Source of the DNA: Burkholderia contaminans
Lineage (GTDB): Bacteria; Pseudomonadota; Gammaproteobacteria; Burkholderiales; Burkholderiaceae
Direction of reading: 5' to 3'
Assembly: GCF_029633825.1 (NCBI RefSeq)
Contig: NZ_CP090640.1
Span: 2,666,001 to 2,730,000, forward strand
Length of the DNA: 64,000 nt
Made by a program: the position numbers and the translations under genes. Positions 44,914 to 53,552 of this stretch are shown one piece after another. Position 1 is the stretch's first letter, and every line of letters begins with the position of its first letter. The notes under the pieces were generated by a model. It saw nothing but the letters and a program-made list of their open reading frames with translations. It searched no databases and was not told the DNA's origin.

Positions 44914-46581
44914 TTACTTGCCGTGCGTGCCGCCAAGCAGGCCGCCGATCAGCGACGTGACGGGCGCGAGCAGATTCGACGACGAACCCGAGTTCGTGAC
45001 GGCGCCCGTACCGCCGGTCAATGCCGGTGCGCCGACCGCGCTGGTTACCGTGGACACGACGTTCGTCACCGGTGCGAGCGGGCTGCCGCCGCCTGCACCG
45101 CCCGTTGCGCTGCCGAGTGCGCCCGTTACCGTACCGAGGAGACCCGTGACCGGGGCGAGCGGGCCACCGCTCGTGCCGCCTGCTGCGCCGCCAAGCGCAC
45201 CCGTGACCGTCGAAACGAGGCCGGTGACCGGAGCGAGCGGGCCGCCGCTGCCGCCTGCTGCACCGCCCAGTGCACCCGTGACCGTCGAGACGAGGCCGGT
45301 GACCGGGGCGAGCGGGCCGCCGCTGCCGCCTGCTGCACCGCCGAGCGCGCCCGTGACCGTGGAGACGAGACCGGTGACCGGAGCGAGCGGGCCGCTGCCG
45401 CCACCCGCTACGCCGCCGAGTGCGCCCGTGACCGTGGAAACGAGGCCGGTAACCGGGGCGAGCGGGCTGCTGGCGCCACCCGTTGCGCCGCCGAGCGTAC
45501 CCGTGACCGTCGTGAGGAGACCCGTGAGCGGTGCGAGCGGGTTGGTCACGCCGCCGGTGCCGCCCGTGAGCAGACCGCCGACGGCCTTCACGGTGTTGCC
45601 CGTCGACGAGACCGTGTTGCCAAGGCCGGTCGTGACAGGGTTGCCGCCCGCCGACGCGAGCAGGGCGCCGGCCTGGTTCAGGCCATTGCCGACCGTGCCG
45701 AGCAGCGTGTTGACGGGCGCGCCGAGGCCGGTCGCGGTGCCGATCGTCTGGGTCGTCTGGCCGACCATCGTCGTGATCGGCGTGATGGCCGAGCTGACCG
45801 TCTGCGTGACCTGCTGGATCGGGCCGGTCGACAGGGCGTTGGTGAGGGTGGTGCCGCCGTTCGAAACGGCGCCGCCGAGCGTCGACACGAGGCCGCCGAC
45901 GGCGCCCGTGACTGGTGCCAGCGGCGTCAGCGGGCCGCTGCCGAGGCTCGAGACCAGGTTGCCCGTCTGCGTGACCGCGCCGCCGAGCTGGTTGACCACG
46001 CCGCCCGTGCTGGCGAGTGTGGTACCGAGCGGATCCTTCGTCGCGCCAAGCTGGCCGAGACCGTTGCCAAGGCCGTTGCCGAGTGCAGTCACGGCGCCGC
46101 CAACGCTCTGCACGATGCCGCCTGCGGCTTGCGTGGTGGCCGGGTTGACACCCGGCAGCGACTGGTTGGCGATGACGGAGCCGAGGCCCGAGACGGTTCC
46201 ACCGGCGCTCGTGATGATGTTGCTGCTGCTTGCGAGGACAGTTCCCACTGGGTTCGACGACACACCTGAGGTGCCGCTCGTGCCCGACGTACCGCTGGTG
46301 CCGGAGGTGCCGCTCGTGCCCGAGGTGCCGCTGGTGCCGGACGTACCGCTCGTACCGGACGTTCCGCTGGTGCCCGAGGTACCGCTGGTGCCGCTCGAGC
46401 CAGACGAGCCGCTCGTGCCGGACGTGGAGATCGTATCGCCGCCGCCCGAGCTTGAGCCGCCGCCGAGGCCCTGGCTGATGGAACCGGAGCCGCCGCACGC
46501 GGAGAGGGAAAGCATGGCTGCGACGGTGGCCGCGATCAGAGTCGTCCGGAACACGCCATGGGGGATAACCTTAATGTCCAT
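44914..46581 (-). CDS. Repeat-rich lipoprotein with collagen-like Gly-X-Ser triplets, longer copy
   Basis: 555 residues from the ATG at 46581 ([16 protein letters not shown]). The frame back to 46683 is unsupported. The lipobox LSLSAC is followed by a Gly/Ser run and about 18 G-x-S triplets (mostly GTS, residues about 52-107), collagen-like in period but without proline. A long Thr/Val/Gly region follows, resembling its neighbour. The C-terminal 200 residues hold eight PLAPVTGL units of 25 residues, four almost identical. First gene of a likely three-gene operon with the paralogue (gap 40 bases) and the TpsB-like gene. A surface adhesin or matrix role is inferred from composition only. Confidence 0.75.
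   Translation of the reverse strand: MDIKVIPHGVFRTTLIAATVAAMLSLSACGGSGSISQGLGGGSSSGGGDTISTSGTSGSSGSSGTSGTSGTSGTSGTSGTSGTSGTSGTSGTSGTSGTSGTSGTSGVSSNPVGTVLASSSNIITSAGGTVSGLGSVIANQSLPGVNPATTQAAGGIVQSVGGAVTALGNGLGNGLGQLGATKDPLGTTLASTGGVVNQLGGAVTQTGNLVSSLGSGPLTPLAPVTGAVGGLVSTLGGAVSNGGTTLTNALSTGPIQQVTQTVSSAITPITTMVGQTTQTIGTATGLGAPVNTLLGTVGNGLNQAGALLASAGGNPVTTGLGNTVSSTGNTVKAVGGLLTGGTGGVTNPLAPLTGLLTTVTGTLGGATGGASSPLAPVTGLVSTVTGALGGVAGGGSGPLAPVTGLVSTVTGALGGAAGGSGGPLAPVTGLVSTVTGALGGAAGGSGGPLAPVTGLVSTVTGALGGAAGGTSGGPLAPVTGLLGTVTGALGSATGGAGGGSPLAPVTNVVSTVTSAVGAPALTGGTGAVTNSGSSSNLLAPVTSLIGGLLGGTHGK
45095..45545. repeat. 75-base tandem repeats within the longer lipoprotein gene
   Basis: About six units of 75 bases encoding [25 protein letters not shown] or close variants. 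The units at roughly 45180-45415 differ at only a few bases. In-frame gain or loss of units would change protein length without frameshift. Confidence 0.8.
46265..46430. repeat. 9-base coding repeats (Gly-Thr-Ser triplets)
   Basis: About 18 imperfect units of 9 bases, read on the minus strand as G-x-S codons (GGC/GGT ACG/ACC AGC/TCC alternation). The codons alternate synonymously, so slippage is somewhat restrained while the amino acid repeat is kept. Confidence 0.8.
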
Positions 46582-46788
46582 TTTGTCCTCGCTTTTGAAA
46601 TGTGTTGTGAACTTCGTTGTGTTGAGTGGTGCGAGGACTACTCTGCAACTGTCGTGCCATTTCGATGCTCGGCGGTGCGACAACAGGATTTAAACGGCGC
46701 AATTCCTTGTCGGAAAAGGAAGTTATGGAAATTGAAAGATTGTTGAATCTGTTTAAGGACAGACAAATGAGAACGGTTTCGCGCGTTT

Positions 46789-46833
46789 CGTAACGTAACG
46801 TCACAACATTGGCGTTACGCGTGCGCCGTAACG
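46789..46833. promoter_or_regulatory. CGTAACG/CGTTACG site cluster upstream of the lipoprotein operon
   Basis: CGTAACGTAACGTCAC (46789-46804), then GCGTTACGC (46812-46820), then CCGTAACG (46827-46833 region): four half-sites in 45 bases, about 210-250 bases upstream of the minus-strand lipoprotein start. Related sites occur at 8007-8030 and 61527-61543. Confidence 0.4.
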
Positions 46834-47009
46834 TGGGGGACGCGCAGGCGTGGTGGACGAGGCAATTGTTTTACTGGTGGATTAGGTGTGCACATCTAAC
46901 CTATCGTAAATCCTATGTGTAAGTCGTACCGAAACGCCGTACAAATACGCTGTGCTCCTGGCCATTTTTTCGATTCCTGCCGTTAAAAGAGGTTGGAATT
47001 TAAATGGGA

Positions 47010-47026
47010 TCGGATATAGAATCCGA
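47010..47026. promoter_or_regulatory. Palindrome in the flp upstream region
   Basis: TCGGAT and ATCCGA, perfect 6-base arms with a 5-base ATAGA spacer, within the flp/lipoprotein divergent region. A dimeric regulator could bind; none can be named. Confidence 0.35.
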
Positions 47027-47258
47027 AGCAGATGTAAGCAAATGTACGGTTCGGTACGCAACGTTCGAGGAGGGTCACTATCGCGAATGTTAACTTGCAT
47101 CAAATGTTGAGCCATGCCCCTCAGGGCAATCTATAAAGAAAGTGCACCCGATTGTCGCTACAGCAGATGTGGCGAACAGAGCGGGGCAACCGGCCAGATA
47201 TGCGGGGATGTGTACGTATAAAAGGCCAAAGAACGTAAATACAGGCACGAGGAATAAA

Positions 47259-47429
47259 ATGAAAGCAATCATCAAGCGTTTCCTTAAGGAAGAAGACGGG
47301 GTTACCGCAGTCGAGTACGGACTCATCGCCGGGCTGGTAGCTGTTGCTCTCGTCACTGCTGTCGGCACGTTGACGGGCGGCATCTCGGGGGCGTTCACCT
47401 ACATCGCGAGCAAATTGCCGGCGGCATAA
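47259..47429 (+). CDS. flp: Flp/Fap-type pilin
   Basis: 56 residues from the ATG at 47259, with GAGGA 6 bases upstream. Typical Flp prepilin: a short basic leader MKAIIKRFLKEEDG, cleavage after Gly by the prepilin peptidase, then VTAVEYGLIAGLVAVALVTAVG with the Glu-Tyr pair and a hydrophobic helix. It forms the fibre of the tight-adherence pilus. Single pilin gene, separated by 89 bases from cpaA. Its strong separate expression is usual for major pilins. Confidence 0.95.
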   Translation: MKAIIKRFLKEEDGVTAVEYGLIAGLVAVALVTAVGTLTGGISGAFTYIASKLPAA

Positions 47430-47518
47430 CGAGCGAGTTTTCGCTCATTTCCCTGCTGATTGGGGGCGCGGATTGCTTCGGCAATCCGCGCAGGTAAGTT
47501 TTGCCGCTCGGGGCGTGA

Positions 47519-48013
47519 ATGATCCTGCTAACTGGCGTCGGGGTTTTCCTCGCGTGGGCGGTACTTGTCGCGCTTGAGGATATCCGTCATAGGCGTATAC
47601 CAAATTCACTGGTAATCGGTGGGTTTGTATCTGCATTCCTGGTCTCCGGACATAATCCATTCGGCATATCCGTGAATCAGGCGCTCATTGGCGCACTGAT
47701 CGGCCTTGTGAGTCTTTTCCCATTTTTTGTGCTGCGCGTAATGGGCGCCGCGGATGTCAAGGTGTTCGCGGTGCTCGGCGCGTGGTGCGGTCCACATGCG
47801 TTGCTATGGCTCTGGATCATTGCCAGCCTGCTCGCGTTCGCCCACGCGGGCACGTTGATTTTCGCAACTCATACGCCGGTATCTGCGTTATGGCAGCGCC
47901 GCTCACCGACGATGGAAGTCGCCGGATTCCGGGCGTCGCCGTATGCCGCGTTTCTCGTGATTCCGGCAGTGCTTTGGTGCTTGTACCGGATTGTGAGCGG
48001 GGGGATGCAATGA
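47519..48013 (+). CDS. cpaA: Prepilin peptidase CpaA/TadV
   Basis: 164 residues, A24-type aspartic peptidase of the small TadV class. It cleaves Flp and the TadE/TadG pseudopilins. Catalytic Asp residues are expected in EDIRHRRIPNSLV and GAADVKVFAVLGAWCGP, both present. Five or so membrane helices. The last four bases overlap the tadE start (ATGA). Confidence 0.93.
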   Translation: MILLTGVGVFLAWAVLVALEDIRHRRIPNSLVIGGFVSAFLVSGHNPFGISVNQALIGALIGLVSLFPFFVLRVMGAADVKVFAVLGAWCGPHALLWLWIIASLLAFAHAGTLIFATHTPVSALWQRRSPTMEVAGFRASPYAAFLVIPAVLWCLYRIVSGGMQ

Positions 48014-48504
48014 CGCGGTTTCGCCTTGCGCCCGGGGGGCGGCGTCGCGAGCGCGGCGCGACGGCTATCGAATTTGCGCTGATGCTGCCGGTGTTCTTCC
48101 TGATCCTGTACGCGATCATCACGTACGGGATGATCTTTGCCGCGCAGCAAAACCTGACGCTTGCCGCGACAGAGGGCGCGCGCGCCGCGTTGAACTATCA
48201 GCAGGTCGGATCGGCCACGTCGGTGCAGGCGGCGCAGCAAGCTGCGCTCGCGGCGCGGGCCCAGGCTGCCTGCACGGCCGCAACGAACCTGACCACGTGG
48301 CTGAAGGGGGCGACATGCGCGCAGACGCAGCAAGGTAACTGTTCGTATGACTCAACGATGTTGTGCGTACAGATTACGCTGACCTATCCGTACTCGCAGA
48401 ACCCGCTGATCCCGGCGTTCCCGCTGCTCGGTTCGCTGTTGCCGGTGCCGTCGACGCTCGTCGGAACGGCGATGGTGCAGATCAGCCCGGTCAACATCAT
48501 TTAG
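48010..48504 (+). CDS. tadE: TadE-family pseudopilin
   Basis: 164 residues from the ATG at 48010, overlapping the cpaA stop. The frame upstream is a shadow of cpaA. The TadE-like N-terminus RRRERGATAIEFALMLPVFF has a prepilin-type processing Gly and the Glu of the pseudopilin helix. The rest is a periplasmic domain with cysteines (QAACTAATN, GATCAQTQQGNCSYDST, MLCVQ) that may form disulfides. It assists Flp pilus assembly. Confidence 0.88.
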   Translation: MTRFRLAPGGRRRERGATAIEFALMLPVFFLILYAIITYGMIFAAQQNLTLAATEGARAALNYQQVGSATSVQAAQQAALAARAQAACTAATNLTTWLKGATCAQTQQGNCSYDSTMLCVQITLTYPYSQNPLIPAFPLLGSLLPVPSTLVGTAMVQISPVNII

Positions 48505-48601
48505 ACGGCAGCGATGGCGCCGTACTTGGTCGCGGGCGGCCGGTCGGTGTAACACCGCACGGAGAATTCAATCGTGAGTAGCGGGGAAACATAACAACAC
48601 C

Positions 48602-49504
48602 ATGGCCAACAATCTGACGAAGATCATTGCGGGCTTGCTGATCGCGATAGCGGTCCTGCTAGGCGTCTATGCGTGGGTGCTCGGACGCAAGCCGGCGGAC
48701 GTCACACCGGTGGCCTCGACGATCGCGACCCAAAGCGTGCCCGTCGTCGTCACGACGCGGGCATTGCCAGCCGGCCAACCGATTCCGGCCGATGCGCTGA
48801 AGGTCCAGCAGTCGACCGCCGCGCCGCAGGGCGCGTTCGCCGATCCGTTGCAACTCGTCGGCCGCGTCCCGGCCGCGGACATTCCGGCGCAGGCGGCTAT
48901 CGTCGCCAGCGCACTGTCGTCCGGCCTGGCCGAGCAGATCGCACCGGGAGAACGTGCCGTCTCGATCAAGGTTGACGAGACCAACGCGGTCGGCAACCGC
49001 GTGCGGCCCGGTAACTATGTCGACGTGTTCGTGAACCTGAAACGTGACGGGACTGGCGTGGCGATAGGCGGGACGTCGACGGCCGAGATCGTGAATACCC
49101 AGGCACGCCTGCTGATGTCGAAGATCCGGGTGCTCTCCTTTGGCGATGCAACGACCGACCGTGACAGCTCGAACGGTTCCGTGGTGGGCATGCGGACCGC
49201 GGTGCTTGCCGTACCGACCGCGCAGGTTGACGCGCTGACGCTCGCCGAGCAGAGCGGCCGGCTCGTGCTCGCGCTTCGCAACCCGCGTGACGACGATGTC
49301 GCCGCGCAGACCGTCGCGGTTCGAGTGAGCGACGACAAGAGCCCGTCGGCGCTTGCCGCTACCGGTGTCGTGCTGGGCGAGTTGTCGAAGAGTGCGATTG
49401 CGCCGGCCCCGCGTGCTGCGCCGGCGCGGGTGGTCACGCGGCATTCGAGAGGCGGCGGTATCGAAGTGATTCGCGGTGGGCGGACCGAAATGGTCGCCTA
49501 TTGA
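48602..49504 (+). CDS. cpaB: Flp pilus assembly protein CpaB/RcpC
   Basis: 300 residues. One N-terminal membrane helix (IIAGLLIAIAVLLGVYAWVL), then SAF domain (VVTTRALPAGQPIPADALKV) and the RcpC/CpaB domain (GERAVSIKVDETNAVGNRVRPGNYVDVFVNL). Periplasmic partner of the secretin CpaC. The C-terminal tail is basic and Gly/Arg-rich. It begins 97 bases after tadE; the gap holds no gene. Confidence 0.92.
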   Translation: MANNLTKIIAGLLIAIAVLLGVYAWVLGRKPADVTPVASTIATQSVPVVVTTRALPAGQPIPADALKVQQSTAAPQGAFADPLQLVGRVPAADIPAQAAIVASALSSGLAEQIAPGERAVSIKVDETNAVGNRVRPGNYVDVFVNLKRDGTGVAIGGTSTAEIVNTQARLLMSKIRVLSFGDATTDRDSSNGSVVGMRTAVLAVPTAQVDALTLAEQSGRLVLALRNPRDDDVAAQTVAVRVSDDKSPSALAATGVVLGELSKSAIAPAPRAAPARVVTRHSRGGGIEVIRGGRTEMVAY

Positions 49505-49559
49505 GAGCTGGACAAAGACGACAACCAGAGAAGGGGGGCGGTTCGATGCCTCCGAAACA

Positions 49560-50891
49560 ATGAAAAAGAAACTGATTGGATTAGCTATTGCATTGAGCGC
49601 GCTGGCCATGCCGCCACTGTCGGGCGCGGCCGACACGAGCGGGACGATCAGCCTGGCGGTCGGCGCGCAACGGCAGCTCGCGACGGGGCGTGCGCTGCAG
49701 CGGGTTGCGGTCGGCGATCCGTCGGTCGCCGACGTGATGGTCGTGAAGGGCGGGCGTGGCGGTGTCCTGCTGATAGCGAAGAGCGCCGGCGCGACGAACG
49801 TGATGATCTGGGAGCGCGGTCACGACGAACCGACCGTCTACAACGTGAGCGTCACGAGCGGTGCGGCGCGTGCATTGCTTGACGGCGGGACGCCGAGCGT
49901 GAATACGTATGGCGGCACGACGGTGATCGGCGGTGCGTCCGGGGCGCTCGACGGGCATCAGCGGGCGGTTCATGCGGCGAAGACGGTCAGCGGCAAGGAC
50001 GGAACGACAATCGATGCGTCGACGATCTCCGGCAAGAACGTCGTGCAGGTTGACGTGCGTGTCGTCGAATTCAGCCGGTCAGTGCTGAAGCAGGCAGGGC
50101 TGAACTTCTTCAAGCAGAGCAACGGTTTTTCGTTCGGCGCATTCGCGCCGACCGGGCTCACGTCGATTACCGGTACGCCGGGCGGTTCGCTCACGTACAA
50201 CACGAACGTGCCCATTTCGTCGGCGTTCAATCTCGTCGTCAATTCGGTGTCGCACGGGTTGTTCGCCGATCTGTCGATCCTCGAAGCCAACAATCTCGCC
50301 CGCGTGCTCGCGCAGCCGACGCTCGTCGCATTGTCCGGCCAGAGCGCGAATTTCCTCGCGGGCGGTGAAATTCCGGTGCCGGTGCCGCAATCGCTGGGCA
50401 CGATCTCGATCGAATGGAAGCCTTACGGCGTGGGGCTGACCGTCACGCCGACAGTGTTGAACCCGCGCCGGATCGCGCTGAAGGTCGCGCCCGAGTCGAG
50501 CCAGCTCGACTTCGTGCACTCGATCACGATCAACGGTGTTCAGGTGCCCGCGCTGACGACTCGGCGCGCGGATACGACGGTCGAGCTTGGCGATGGAGAA
50601 AGCTTCGTGATCGGCGGCTTGATCGATCGCGAGACGACCTCGAACGTCAACAAGGTGCCGTTCCTGGGGGATCTGCCCATCATCGGCGCGTTTTTCAAGA
50701 ATTTGAGCTATCAGCAAAGCGACAAGGAACTCGTGATCATCGTTACGCCGCATCTCGTTGCGCCGATCGCGCAGGGCGCGTCGCTGCCGGCGACTCCGGG
50801 AGAACTGTCCGAGCAGCGCGACGGCCCCGTGTGGCGTTCATATCTGGGCGGCATGGCGTCGCCGGATGCAGGGCCGGGGTTCTCGAAATGA
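49560..50891 (+). CDS. cpaC: Flp pilus secretin CpaC/RcpA
   Basis: 443 residues from the ATG at 49560 (MKKKLIGLAIALSALAMPPL), which gives a standard signal peptide. The longer frame from 49476 is less likely. A five-codon reading frame ATGCCTCCGAAACAATGA overlaps its start and may couple translation. N-terminal BON/STN-type domain (GRALQRVAVGDPSVADVMVV), then the secretin domain with VRVVEFSRSVLKQAGLNFF, AQPTLVALSGQSANFLAGGEIPVP and the VPFLGDLPIIGAFFKN motif. Forms the outer-membrane pore for the pilus. Confidence 0.94.
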   Translation: MKKKLIGLAIALSALAMPPLSGAADTSGTISLAVGAQRQLATGRALQRVAVGDPSVADVMVVKGGRGGVLLIAKSAGATNVMIWERGHDEPTVYNVSVTSGAARALLDGGTPSVNTYGGTTVIGGASGALDGHQRAVHAAKTVSGKDGTTIDASTISGKNVVQVDVRVVEFSRSVLKQAGLNFFKQSNGFSFGAFAPTGLTSITGTPGGSLTYNTNVPISSAFNLVVNSVSHGLFADLSILEANNLARVLAQPTLVALSGQSANFLAGGEIPVPVPQSLGTISIEWKPYGVGLTVTPTVLNPRRIALKVAPESSQLDFVHSITINGVQVPALTTRRADTTVELGDGESFVIGGLIDRETTSNVNKVPFLGDLPIIGAFFKNLSYQQSDKELVIIVTPHLVAPIAQGASLPATPGELSEQRDGPVWRSYLGGMASPDAGPGFSK

Positions 50892-50966
50892 GCGCGCCGA
50901 ATCATGACGGGATAGTGCAGGCGGTCGCGCACGACGCGACGCCTTGCTTCATTGTGAGTATCCAAA

Positions 50967-52205
50967 ATGAACGCGAGAACCTATTCTTTGGCTGAGCCCG
51001 CCGTCACCGACCTCTTCGTATGCGCATCTTCGCTTGCGGAGCACGTGCAATGGCTGTCCCAGTCGCTGGTCTCGGCCGGTGCGGTCGAGGGGGCACCGCT
51101 GGAAGGTGCGGCGCTGTCGCAGCGCATCGGTGTACTGAATCCGGCGCTGGTATTCATCGATTTTTCGGGTGATTGCGCCGCGGCGAGCACCGTTGTCGCC
51201 GCCGTGCGCCTGTCTCATCCGGGCGTGCCGGTCGTCGCGCTGGGCTCGCTCGCGCAACCGGAGGGGGCGCTCGCCGCGCTGCGCGCAGGTGTCCGCGATT
51301 TCGTCGATTTTTCCGCGCCGGCCGAGGAGGCGCTCCGCATCACGCGTGTGCTGCTCGACAACGTCGGCGAGCCGGCGAACCGCCACGGGAAGGTTGCCGC
51401 GTTGCTCGGCGCGCGCGCCGGGATGGGCGTGAGTACGCTGGCCGCGAACTTGTCGGTGCTGATGCAGAAGCGGCCTGCCGATCCTGCTCATGCGGCTGCG
51501 CTCCTCGATCTCGGGTTGCCGGCCGGCGACGGCGCGCTGTTCCTGAACACGCGCTGCGAATTTCATTTCGTCGAGGCCGTGCGCAACCTGCGCCGGATCG
51601 ACCGCACGTTCGTGACAACTGCGCTCGCTCGCCATGCAAGCGGCGTCGCGCTGACGACACTGCCGCCGAACCTTGCCGATCTGCGCGAAGTGGCAACGGC
51701 GTCGTGCGCGGCGTTGCTGAACCGGCTGCGTGCATTTTTCGATCATCAGATCGTCGATCTCGGCGGTTTCCCGAATCGGGAATTCATTGCGCAGGTCGTG
51801 AATCTTGCCGATGAAACATGGCTCGTTTGCGACCAGGGCGTGGCGTCGGTCGTATCGGCGATCGAGATGCTGGACGGCTTGCGCGATGCGGGCGCCGCGA
51901 CCGAACGGATCAGGCTCGTGGTCAACCAGTTCGACGCCGAGCTCGGGCTGATGCCCGCGCAGATTGCCGAGCGGCTGGACCTGTCGTTGCTTGCGACGCT
52001 GCCGTCACGGCGCGTGTCGATCGGACATGCGGCGAACCAGGGCAAGCTGATTGCCGAGGTCGCAGAACGCGATCCGTACGTGCGTGCGCTCGGGCCGTTG
52101 GTCGAGCGCCTCGCGGGCGCGCCGTCGCCCGGGGCGGCACAGCGTGCTGCGGGCGGCCTGTCGGCACTCAGGCGAATCATTCAATCCTCTACGAAGCGGT
52201 CGTAA
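50967..52205 (+). CDS. cpaE: Pilus localisation ATPase-like protein CpaE/TadZ
   Basis: 412 residues. N-terminal receiver-like domain without a clear phospho-Asp (VFIDFSGD is the nearest), then a MinD/ParA-type domain. The Walker A is degenerate, LGARAGMGVSTLAANL, without the usual lysines, as is common in TadZ. DQGVASVVSAIEMLDGL and VVNQFDAELG are family features. TadZ places the pilus machine at the cell pole in other bacteria. A short frame at 50888-50995 (MSAPNHDGIVQAVAHD...) between cpaC and cpaE overlaps this start and is doubtful. Confidence 0.88.
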   Translation: MNARTYSLAEPAVTDLFVCASSLAEHVQWLSQSLVSAGAVEGAPLEGAALSQRIGVLNPALVFIDFSGDCAAASTVVAAVRLSHPGVPVVALGSLAQPEGALAALRAGVRDFVDFSAPAEEALRITRVLLDNVGEPANRHGKVAALLGARAGMGVSTLAANLSVLMQKRPADPAHAAALLDLGLPAGDGALFLNTRCEFHFVEAVRNLRRIDRTFVTTALARHASGVALTTLPPNLADLREVATASCAALLNRLRAFFDHQIVDLGGFPNREFIAQVVNLADETWLVCDQGVASVVSAIEMLDGLRDAGAATERIRLVVNQFDAELGLMPAQIAERLDLSLLATLPSRRVSIGHAANQGKLIAEVAERDPYVRALGPLVERLAGAPSPGAAQRAAGGLSALRRIIQSSTKRS

Positions 52206-52208
52206 GCG

Positions 52209-53552
52209 ATGGCACACGACATTCAATTTGCCGACGGCGCAGCGCCGTTCTCGCAAACGCAACAGTTCCATGACATCAAGAATGCCGCGCACGAGCATTT
52301 GCTCACGCGGATCGAGGAGCTGGGTGCGGAATTCGGCCGTTGGTCACGGCAGGCGATCAACCAGTTCGTCGATCTCGAGATTGACAGCTTCGTGCGGTTG
52401 CGTCGGATCCCGCTCAACGAGAGCGAGGTGCGCGCGGTTGCCGAGGCGCTGACGAAGGAACTCGCCGGCTTCGGGCCGATCGAGGATCTGCTGGCGGACC
52501 CGCACGTCGAGGACATCCTGATCAACGGATACAACGACATCTATGTGTCGCGGCACGGGATTCTGTCGAGGCTGCCGATCCGCTTCACCGATAACGCCCA
52601 CCTGCTGCGGATCGTGCGACGGATTCTCGCGCCGGTCGGCCGGCGGCTCGACGAATCGAATCCGATGGTGGATGCGCGGCTGCCCGACGGCGGGCGTGTC
52701 AACGTCGTCATCGAGCCGCTGTCAATCGACGGCCCGGTCGTATCGATCCGGAAGTTCCGCAAGGACCCGCTGAAACCCGAGGATCTGCTGGGCAACGGCA
52801 CCTTCAACGAGGAAATCGGGCGGCTGCTCGAGGCTGCGGTCGAGGCACGCTGCAACATCCTCGTGTCGGGTGGCACCAGTTCGGGCAAGACGTCGCTGCT
52901 GAATGCACTGGCGTTCCACATCCCCACGGCGGAACGCGTCGTGACGATCGAGGATACGGCCGAGCTGTCGCTGAATCACCCGCACGTCGTGCGGCTCGAG
53001 AGCCGCCCCGGCGGCTTCGACGGCAGCGGTGTCGTGACGATTCGCGACCTGCTGCGCAACACGTTGCGGATGCGGCCGGACCGGATCATTGTCGGCGAAG
53101 TGCGCGGCGGCGAAGTGCTCGAAATGCTGCAGGCGATGAATACCGGCCACGACGGATCGATGGGCACCGTGCACGCGAGTTCGCCGCGCGAGTGTCTGTA
53201 CCGGCTCGAGATGCTTGCCGGCTTCGCCGGCTTTCAAGGTACCGAGGCAAGTCTGCGTCGGCAGATCGCCAACGCGATCGATTTCATCGTGCAGATCGGC
53301 CGGCTATCCAACGGCCGCCGGCGCATCCTGTCGATCACCGAAGTCACCGGCATGTCGGACAACATCGTATCGACGCAGGAACTGTATCGCTACGAGGCAC
53401 GCGTCACGCCGGAGGGCGACGAGATCGATCATTGGGAGTCGCTCGGCATTCATCCGCACTCGCCGAAGCTTGCACGCTTCCGTAACACGCTTGTGTCGAG
53501 CGGCGGCGGGTTTGGCGGCAACTTCGGGCGAGGCGGGGGCTTCAATGTCTAG
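52209..53552 (+). CDS. cpaF: Flp pilus ATPase CpaF/TadA
   Basis: 447 residues. Secretion ATPase that drives pilus assembly. N-terminal domain to about 200, then Walker [18 protein letters not shown], Asp box EDTAELSL, Walker B-like [20 protein letters not shown], and His box [15 protein letters not shown], all in the expected order. The Gly-rich C-terminus ([16 protein letters not shown]) is unusual. It begins 3 bases after the cpaE stop and overlaps tadB by 8 bases. Confidence 0.96.
   Translation: MAHDIQFADGAAPFSQTQQFHDIKNAAHEHLLTRIEELGAEFGRWSRQAINQFVDLEIDSFVRLRRIPLNESEVRAVAEALTKELAGFGPIEDLLADPHVEDILINGYNDIYVSRHGILSRLPIRFTDNAHLLRIVRRILAPVGRRLDESNPMVDARLPDGGRVNVVIEPLSIDGPVVSIRKFRKDPLKPEDLLGNGTFNEEIGRLLEAAVEARCNILVSGGTSSGKTSLLNALAFHIPTAERVVTIEDTAELSLNHPHVVRLESRPGGFDGSGVVTIRDLLRNTLRMRPDRIIVGEVRGGEVLEMLQAMNTGHDGSMGTVHASSPRECLYRLEMLAGFAGFQGTEASLRRQIANAIDFIVQIGRLSNGRRRILSITEVTGMSDNIVSTQELYRYEARVTPEGDEIDHWESLGIHPHSPKLARFRNTLVSSGGGFGGNFGRGGGFNV

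Larger units (their letters stand above)
46582..47258. other. Long divergent intergenic region between the lipoprotein operon and flp
   Basis: 677 bases with no credible gene and noticeably AT-richer than the rest of the window. It holds the CGTAACG cluster (46789-46833), a 9-base inverted pair CGTACCGAA (46925-46933)/TTCGGTACG (47050-47058), and a palindrome TCGGAT-ATAGA-ATCCGA (47010-47026). Promoters for both the lipoprotein operon (-) and flp (+) must lie here. I found no good sigma-54 promoter and only weak sigma-70 candidates (for example TATAAA-like at 47132-47137 and 47218-47223). Confidence 0.6.

Noticed and set aside
45095..46430. CRISPR-like regular repeats
   Set aside because: The repeats are in frame, encode protein repeats, have no unique spacers and no cas genes nearby.
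47041..47100. Sigma-54 promoters before flp (TCGGTACGCAACGTTC and GCGAATGTTAACTTGC)
   Set aside because: The first lacks GC at -12, the second lacks GG at -24. Neither meets the GG-N10-GC requirement.
50888..50995. Short reading frame between cpaC and cpaE
   Set aside because: It overlaps the cpaE start, has no clear ribosome site and no conserved motif. Possibly a leader for coupling, but not supported as a gene.
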